Assembly (NCBI GenBank): GCA_946539945.1 | Contig: CAMNHX010000049.1 | Location: 1 to 8,388, forward strand | Direction: 5' to 3' | DNA: 8,388 nucleotides | Source of the DNA: an uncultured Desulfobulbus sp. | Lineage (GTDB): Bacteria > Desulfobacterota > Desulfobulbia > Desulfobulbales > Desulfobulbaceae | Shown: positions 5,340 through 8,388 of the stretch, piece after piece | Layout: each line of letters opens with the position of its first letter | Position numbering within the stretch: position 1 is the stretch's first letter | Translations under genes and position numbers: made by a program | The notes under the pieces: generated by a model | Databases searched by the model: none | The model's input: the letters and a program-made list of their open reading frames with translations, nothing else | Told to the model about the DNA's origin: nothing

Positions 5340-7157
5340 TCACTTGCCCACGCATTCCTCCAACCCCAGACGCTTGAGCGTCTCGTCTGTGGGGAAGGCG
5401 TTTACCCAACCCCGTGCCTCGTAGTACTGGGGCAGGGTCAACTCGATCTTGGAACTCATGCCCTCGGAAGGCCCGTTGCTGATGGGTTCCCGCATCAGGC
5501 GCTTGGGCAGGCGGTCGTCTTCGGGCTTCATGCCAGCCGCCTTGTTGAACATACGCTCGATATTATAGATGCGGTCCCCGGTTTCCAGAAGCTGTTCCAC
5601 GCTGTGACTCGTGCCAGTGGCCGCGTTGAGCAGGTCCGCATACTCCTGCGCACCCAGGGCAAAGGAGGTGAAGAGGCAGTTGCCCATGGAGTCGATAACT
5701 GCGGTCAGGTCCTGGAAAATTTTGGCCCAGGCTGCCTTTTCCTCGGTCACGGTGCGGTCCATCTGCTTGGGCAGACCCAGAACTTCAGGGCTGATCATGT
5801 AGCCGCGCACATGGCAGCCGCCCCGGTTGGAAGTGGCATAGGTGATGCCAATGCCCTGAATGGCCCGGGCGTCGTAGGCAGGCATTTCCTGCTTCTTCAC
5901 CGCCATGGCAAATTCAGGATGACCGTAATGCTCGCAGAGCCGAACCGAACCCGAAGACATGAGTCTGGCCAGAGGCGTTTCCGGATCGCCCATGCGGCGC
6001 GTCCACTCGATGAGCGCCTTGCCGCTGCCCCACTCCAGGGGCACGCCGTCGCACTCCTCCTCCTTGATGAAGCCGCGCTGATAGAGTTCCATGGCTGCCG
6101 CAATGGTGCAGGGCACGGAAATGGCGTCCAGACCATACTCATTGCAGAGGCGGTTGCACTCGTTGATCACGTACAGATCATCGTTGCCGCAGTCGCCGCC
6201 GTAGGCCCAGAGCGGCTCGTACTCCGGGCCGCCGATGATCTTGCCGTCATGCCGGATGACCCGAGCGCAGGCAATGGGACAGCGGTGGCAGGCGCCGGGC
6301 TTTTCCAGATACTTCTCTGCCAGGGTCTCGCCAGAGATGGCGTCACCCTTGTCATAGTAGGAACCCTGCCAGTTTTTGACGGGAAAGGCGCCGATGTTGT
6401 TGACGATGTTCACCAGAACCGCTGTGCCGTAGCTGCGCAGGGCCTGATTTGTCACCGGATTTTCGCGGATCAGCTTCATGCAGCGCTGGTTCACAGCCTT
6501 GAGTCCCTCTGGATCAGCGACGTTGTCCAGGGCCTTGCGGGTAGCCTTGACCACAATGGCCTTGAGCTTCTTGGAACCCATGACCGCGCCCACGCCGGAC
6601 CGTCCGGCAGCCCGATCCTTGTCGTTCATGATGGCAGCCAAAAGCACCTGTTTCTCGCCAGCCGGGCCGATGTTCAAAACCGCTGCCTCTTTGCCGTGCT
6701 TCTCGCGCAGGGCCTCGTCCAGATCCTCGCTCAACTTGCCCACATACTCGCGGGCGTCCAGAAGCTCGATCTTGTCGTCCTCGATGGTGATGTAGGTCCA
6801 TTCCGGGGCCTGACCTTCCACAATCAGGGCATCCCAGCCCGCGTACTTCAGCCGTGCGCCCCAGACGCCGCCAGAGTTGGAGCAGGCAATCATGCCGGTC
6901 AGAGGCGACTTGGTCACCACCATGTAGCGTCCCGAAGAAGGCGAGCCGGAACCGGTCATGGGGCCGGTGATGTAGATGAGTTTGTTTTCTGGAGACAGGG
7001 GGTCCACTGTGGCCACGCCCTCGTCGTAGAGCATCTTTGTGCCCAGACCGCGACCGCCGATGAACTTGCGGGCCAGATCCAGATCCAGCTTCTCCACCTT
7101 GATTTCGCCCGTGCTCAAGTTGATCCGAGCCACTTTCTCGTAATATGCGCCGCTCAT
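5340..7157 (-). CDS. aor: Aldehyde:ferredoxin oxidoreductase, tungsten-pterin enzyme
   Basis: AOR oxidises aldehydes to carboxylic acids with ferredoxin, or runs in reverse, using a tungsten bis-pterin cofactor and one [4Fe-4S] cluster in the cytoplasm. The product is 605 aa, the same length as the Pyrococcus furiosus enzyme. Visible motifs are GGRGLGT (34-40), SSGRYMV (74-80), IGPAGE (163-168), AGRSGVGAVMGSKKLKAIVV (184-203), the cluster ligands C290, C293, C297 (CHRCPIAC) and C494 (MGNC), E312/E314 in GPEYEP, and H449 in SNRGGCH, matching the catalytic Glu and His of the family. ATG at 7155-7157 follows AGGAGG with a 6-base gap. The frame runs on to 7898 but that part crosses the promoter region and tupA and is not AOR-like. 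It is divergent from tupA, which supports tungsten rather than molybdenum. A strong terminator follows it. Confidence 0.96.
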   Translation of the reverse strand: MSGAYYEKVARINLSTGEIKVEKLDLDLARKFIGGRGLGTKMLYDEGVATVDPLSPENKLIYITGPMTGSGSPSSGRYMVVTKSPLTGMIACSNSGGVWGARLKYAGWDALIVEGQAPEWTYITIEDDKIELLDAREYVGKLSEDLDEALREKHGKEAAVLNIGPAGEKQVLLAAIMNDKDRAAGRSGVGAVMGSKKLKAIVVKATRKALDNVADPEGLKAVNQRCMKLIRENPVTNQALRSYGTAVLVNIVNNIGAFPVKNWQGSYYDKGDAISGETLAEKYLEKPGACHRCPIACARVIRHDGKIIGGPEYEPLWAYGGDCGNDDLYVINECNRLCNEYGLDAISVPCTIAAAMELYQRGFIKEEECDGVPLEWGSGKALIEWTRRMGDPETPLARLMSSGSVRLCEHYGHPEFAMAVKKQEMPAYDARAIQGIGITYATSNRGGCHVRGYMISPEVLGLPKQMDRTVTEEKAAWAKIFQDLTAVIDSMGNCLFTSFALGAQEYADLLNAATGTSHSVEQLLETGDRIYNIERMFNKAAGMKPEDDRLPKRLMREPISNGPSEGMSSKIELTLPQYYEARGWVNAFPTDETLKRLGLEECVGK

Positions 7158-7211
7158 ACTGTTCCTCCTCAATGGTATGATATGAGAGTACAAGAAAAAT
7201 CCCTTGCCTGC

Positions 7212-7240
7212 CTTATGCAACGGAAAATTCTCTACGTCAA
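7212..7240 (-). promoter_or_regulatory. Candidate sigma70 promoter of the AOR gene
   Basis: On the minus strand TTGACG (7240-7235, 5 of 6) is followed after exactly 17 bp by CATAAG (7217-7212, 4 of 6). The start would be near 7205, with a leader of about 48 nt. Repeat triplet 1 begins 20 bp upstream of the -35 box. Confidence 0.45.
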
Positions 7241-7260
7241 GCACGGCATTGCGCTTTGTC

Positions 7261-7290
7261 TGAAATGAGGCGAAATCGTCTGAAATGCTG
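7261..7290 (+). repeat. Operator-like triplet 1 of 10-bp GAAA repeats
   Basis: Three units occur at exactly 10-bp steps: TGAAATGAGG at 7261, CGAAATCGTC at 7271 and TGAAATGCTG at 7281. They are preceded by CTTTGT, as is triplet 3. The unit nearest the AOR gene is 20 bp from its putative -35 box. One-turn spacing fits a protein that binds one DNA face. Confidence 0.55.
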
Positions 7291-7392
7291 TATAACCCTA
7301 GTTTGTGCAAGTCCGTACAGTTCACAGCAGAAAACAACAAAGAAACAGTACAGGGCAGGCCAGGATATGCGGCAAAGCTCTCTCCTTTTGTG

Positions 7393-7422
7393 CGAAAAAT
7401 GATGAAACGTGACCAAACAGAA
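7393..7422 (+). repeat. Operator-like triplet 2 of 10-bp GAAA repeats
   Basis: The units are CGAAAAATGA at 7393, TGAAACGTGA at 7403 and CCAAACAGAA at 7413. Together with the preceding TTTGTG and the following T, this block (7387-7423) matches the block of triplet 3 (7520-7556) at 29 of 37 positions by my hand alignment. It lies midway between the other two triplets and is the most degenerate. Confidence 0.5.
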
Positions 7423-7442
7423 TCAAAAAGAGCAGCAGAATC

Positions 7443-7467
7443 CAGAAGAAAACAGCAAACTCTTCTG
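7443..7467. repeat. Inverted repeat between triplets 2 and 3
   Basis: CAGAAGA (7443-7449) and TCTTCTG (7461-7467) are perfect 7-bp inverted repeats with an 11-nt gap. It may be an additional binding site or chance. Confidence 0.25.
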
Positions 7468-7486
7468 TAATGTACCGGGATAACTG

Positions 7487-7514
7487 AAAAAAAATGGTGC
7501 TGTCTGTTTTTTTT
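7487..7514. other. A8 and T8 tracts facing each other upstream of triplet 3
   Basis: Eight A residues (7487-7494) and eight T residues (7507-7514) flank a 12-nt spacer. On RNA this would form only a weak A-U hairpin. As DNA the two tracts probably bend the helix just upstream of the repeat triplet nearest tupA, which could assist regulator binding or an upstream promoter contact. Confidence 0.35.
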
Positions 7515-7525
7515 AGCCCTTTGTG

Positions 7526-7555
7526 CGAAACAGGCTGAAACAGAACGAAACAGGA
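7526..7555 (+). repeat. Operator-like triplet 3 of 10-bp GAAAC repeats, upstream of tupA promoter
   Basis: This is the cleanest triplet: CGAAACAGGC at 7526, TGAAACAGAA at 7536 and CGAAACAGGA at 7546, each sharing GAAACAG. It ends 11 bp before the -35 box of the putative tupA promoter, covering roughly -47 to -76 from the expected start, a position typical for an activator. Confidence 0.65.
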
Positions 7556-7566
7556 TGGGTCTGGGC

Positions 7567-7595
7567 TTGTCGTAATTTCTGACCTTCTGTACAAT
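7567..7595 (+). promoter_or_regulatory. Candidate sigma70 promoter of tupA
   Basis: TTGTCG (7567-7572, 4 of 6) and TACAAT (7590-7595, 5 of 6) are separated by exactly 17 bp. Transcription would start near 7602, leaving a leader of about 60 nt that carries a small hairpin (CGGCA 7617-7621 with TGCCG 7626-7630). The imperfect -35 box fits a promoter that needs help from an activator. Confidence 0.6.
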
Positions 7596-7662
7596 CTTGT
7601 CACTTTCTCTGCTTGACGGCAAAACTGCCGCCCTCATACATCTTTTACCCAAGGAGTCAACC

Positions 7663-8388
7663 ATGTCCTCTTTTCCTGTTTTGCGGTCTGCCCTGTACAC
7701 CTGCACTGCCCTTGCTCTCTGTGCTGCCCTTGCCCCGCTGTCTCCGGCCCATGCCGCTGACACCCTGATGATGGCCACTACCACCAGCACCCAGGATTCC
7801 GGTCTTTTGGAGTTTCTGGAGCCAACCTTCCGCAAGGAGACCGGCATTGAACTGAAATGGGTAGCCGTGGGCACTGGCAAGGCCCTGGAAATCGCCAAGA
7901 ACTGCGACGCTGACGTGCTTCTGGTTCACGCGCCTGCTGCGGAAAAGGAGTTTGTCAAGGCTGGGCACGGCATTGACCGTCGCCAGATCATGTACAACGA
8001 CTTCATCATCGTGGGACCCAAGACTGATCCGGCGGGCGTCAAGGGCAAGCCCACTGCCGAAGCCCTGAAGGGCATCTTTGAGAGCAAGGCCGGTTTTGTC
8101 AGCCGGGGCGATCAGTCGGGCACGCACAAGGCGGAAATGAAACTCTGGAAGGCAAACGGCATCACCCCAGACAAGGATCCGAAGTACTTCTCCGCAGGTC
8201 AGGGCATGAGCGCCACCCTGAACATGGCTCTGGAGAAGAAAGCCTACGCCCTCACCGACCGGGGGACCTGGATCAGCTTTGCTGACAAGTTGGGCGCGGA
8301 TAATGGGCTGGAGATCATCGTGGAGGGCGATCCCGCGCTCTTCAACCAGTACAGCGTGATCACCGTGAACCCGGCCCAGTGCCCCAAG
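7663..8388 (+). CDS. tupA: Tungstate ABC transporter substrate-binding protein TupA (3' end outside window)
   Basis: TupA captures tungstate in the periplasm and passes it to the TupBC importer. ATG at 7663 follows AAGGAG (7651-7656) by 6 bases. Residues 1-31 form a Sec signal peptide with a likely cleavage after SPAHA. The mature part shows TupA hallmarks: TTTSTQDSG (39-47), the oxyanion-binding opening of the family; VGTGKALE (69-76); DADVLLVHA (82-90); YNDFIIVGP (111-119); SRGDQSGTH (147-155); and TDRGTW (198-203). The frame is open at the right edge after 242 codons, so roughly the last 30-40 residues are missing; tupB and tupC would be expected just beyond. It is divergent from the tungsten enzyme AOR across a 505-bp regulatory region. 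The TTTS and VGTGKAL patterns separate it from ModA and WtpA. Confidence 0.96.
   Translation, partial: MSSFPVLRSALYTCTALALCAALAPLSPAHAADTLMMATTTSTQDSGLLEFLEPTFRKETGIELKWVAVGTGKALEIAKNCDADVLLVHAPAAEKEFVKAGHGIDRRQIMYNDFIIVGPKTDPAGVKGKPTAEALKGIFESKAGFVSRGDQSGTHKAEMKLWKANGITPDKDPKYFSAGQGMSATLNMALEKKAYALTDRGTWISFADKLGADNGLEIIVEGDPALFNQYSVITVNPAQCPK

Noticed and set aside
5292..7268. 658-codon plus-strand open frame opposite the AOR gene
   Set aside because: It is the antisense shadow of a high-GC gene and has no domain of its own.
7158..7662. Molybdenum/tungsten cofactor riboswitch
   Set aside because: The predicted leaders are only about 48 and 60 nt, too short for the Moco RNA motif, and no matching multi-stem structure is seen.
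7663..7755. Lipoprotein signal in TupA (LALC in the leader)
   Set aside because: The third lipobox position is Leu rather than a small residue, and a better signal peptidase I site (AHA) follows.
7158..7898. N-terminal extension of the AOR frame
   Set aside because: AOR homology begins at 7157 with an ideal ribosome-binding site; the extension crosses the promoter region and tupA and has no AOR-like sequence.

Overview
The window reads as part of a Desulfovibrio-like (Desulfovibrionaceae) genome. This is an inference from a tungsten-type aldehyde:ferredoxin oxidoreductase (AOR) divergent from a TupA tungstate-binding protein, a Tat-leader carboxymuconolactone-decarboxylase-like protein, strong GGAGG ribosome-binding sites and moderately high GC. 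No rRNA, tRNA, CRISPR array or transposase gene was seen.

Layout. (1) 1-2431, minus strand: two tandem paralogous multipass membrane proteins of the BPSS1780 type, 15 bp apart. The upstream copy has a zinc ribbon; the downstream copy lacks it and runs off the left edge. (2) 2432-2720: divergent intergenic region with a possible sigma70 promoter for the membrane-protein pair and a small hairpin before the next gene. (3) 2721-3596, plus strand: a 291-aa two-domain carboxymuconolactone decarboxylase family protein with a clear Tat leader and a second well-placed internal start. (4) 3607-3948: a 342-bp non-coding, highly self-complementary element with 19-bp terminal inverted repeats, fitted between two convergent stop codons; it looks like a MITE. 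(5) 3958-5244, minus strand: a 90-aa unknown protein ending in Gly-Gly, a MoeB/ThiF-like adenylyltransferase and a MoaD-like sulfur carrier ending in GGG. (6) A strong intrinsic terminator (5270-5306) separates these from (7) the AOR gene (5340-7157, minus). (8) 7158-7662: a 505-bp divergent regulatory region holding three triplets of a 10-bp GAAA-centred repeat, placed 132 and 133 bp apart, and candidate promoters for both flanking genes. (9) 7663-8388, plus: tupA, cut by the right edge.

Functionally, the right two thirds looks like a tungsten locus. TupA would deliver tungstate to an ABC importer, the MoaD/MoeB-like pair would supply sulfur for the pterin dithiolene, and AOR would use the tungsten-pterin cofactor to interconvert aldehydes and carboxylates with ferredoxin. 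The repeat triplets between tupA and the AOR gene are the most interesting unexplained signal: they may be operators that couple uptake and enzyme expression. The MITE-like element and the second diglycine-ending small protein are the next most interesting points.
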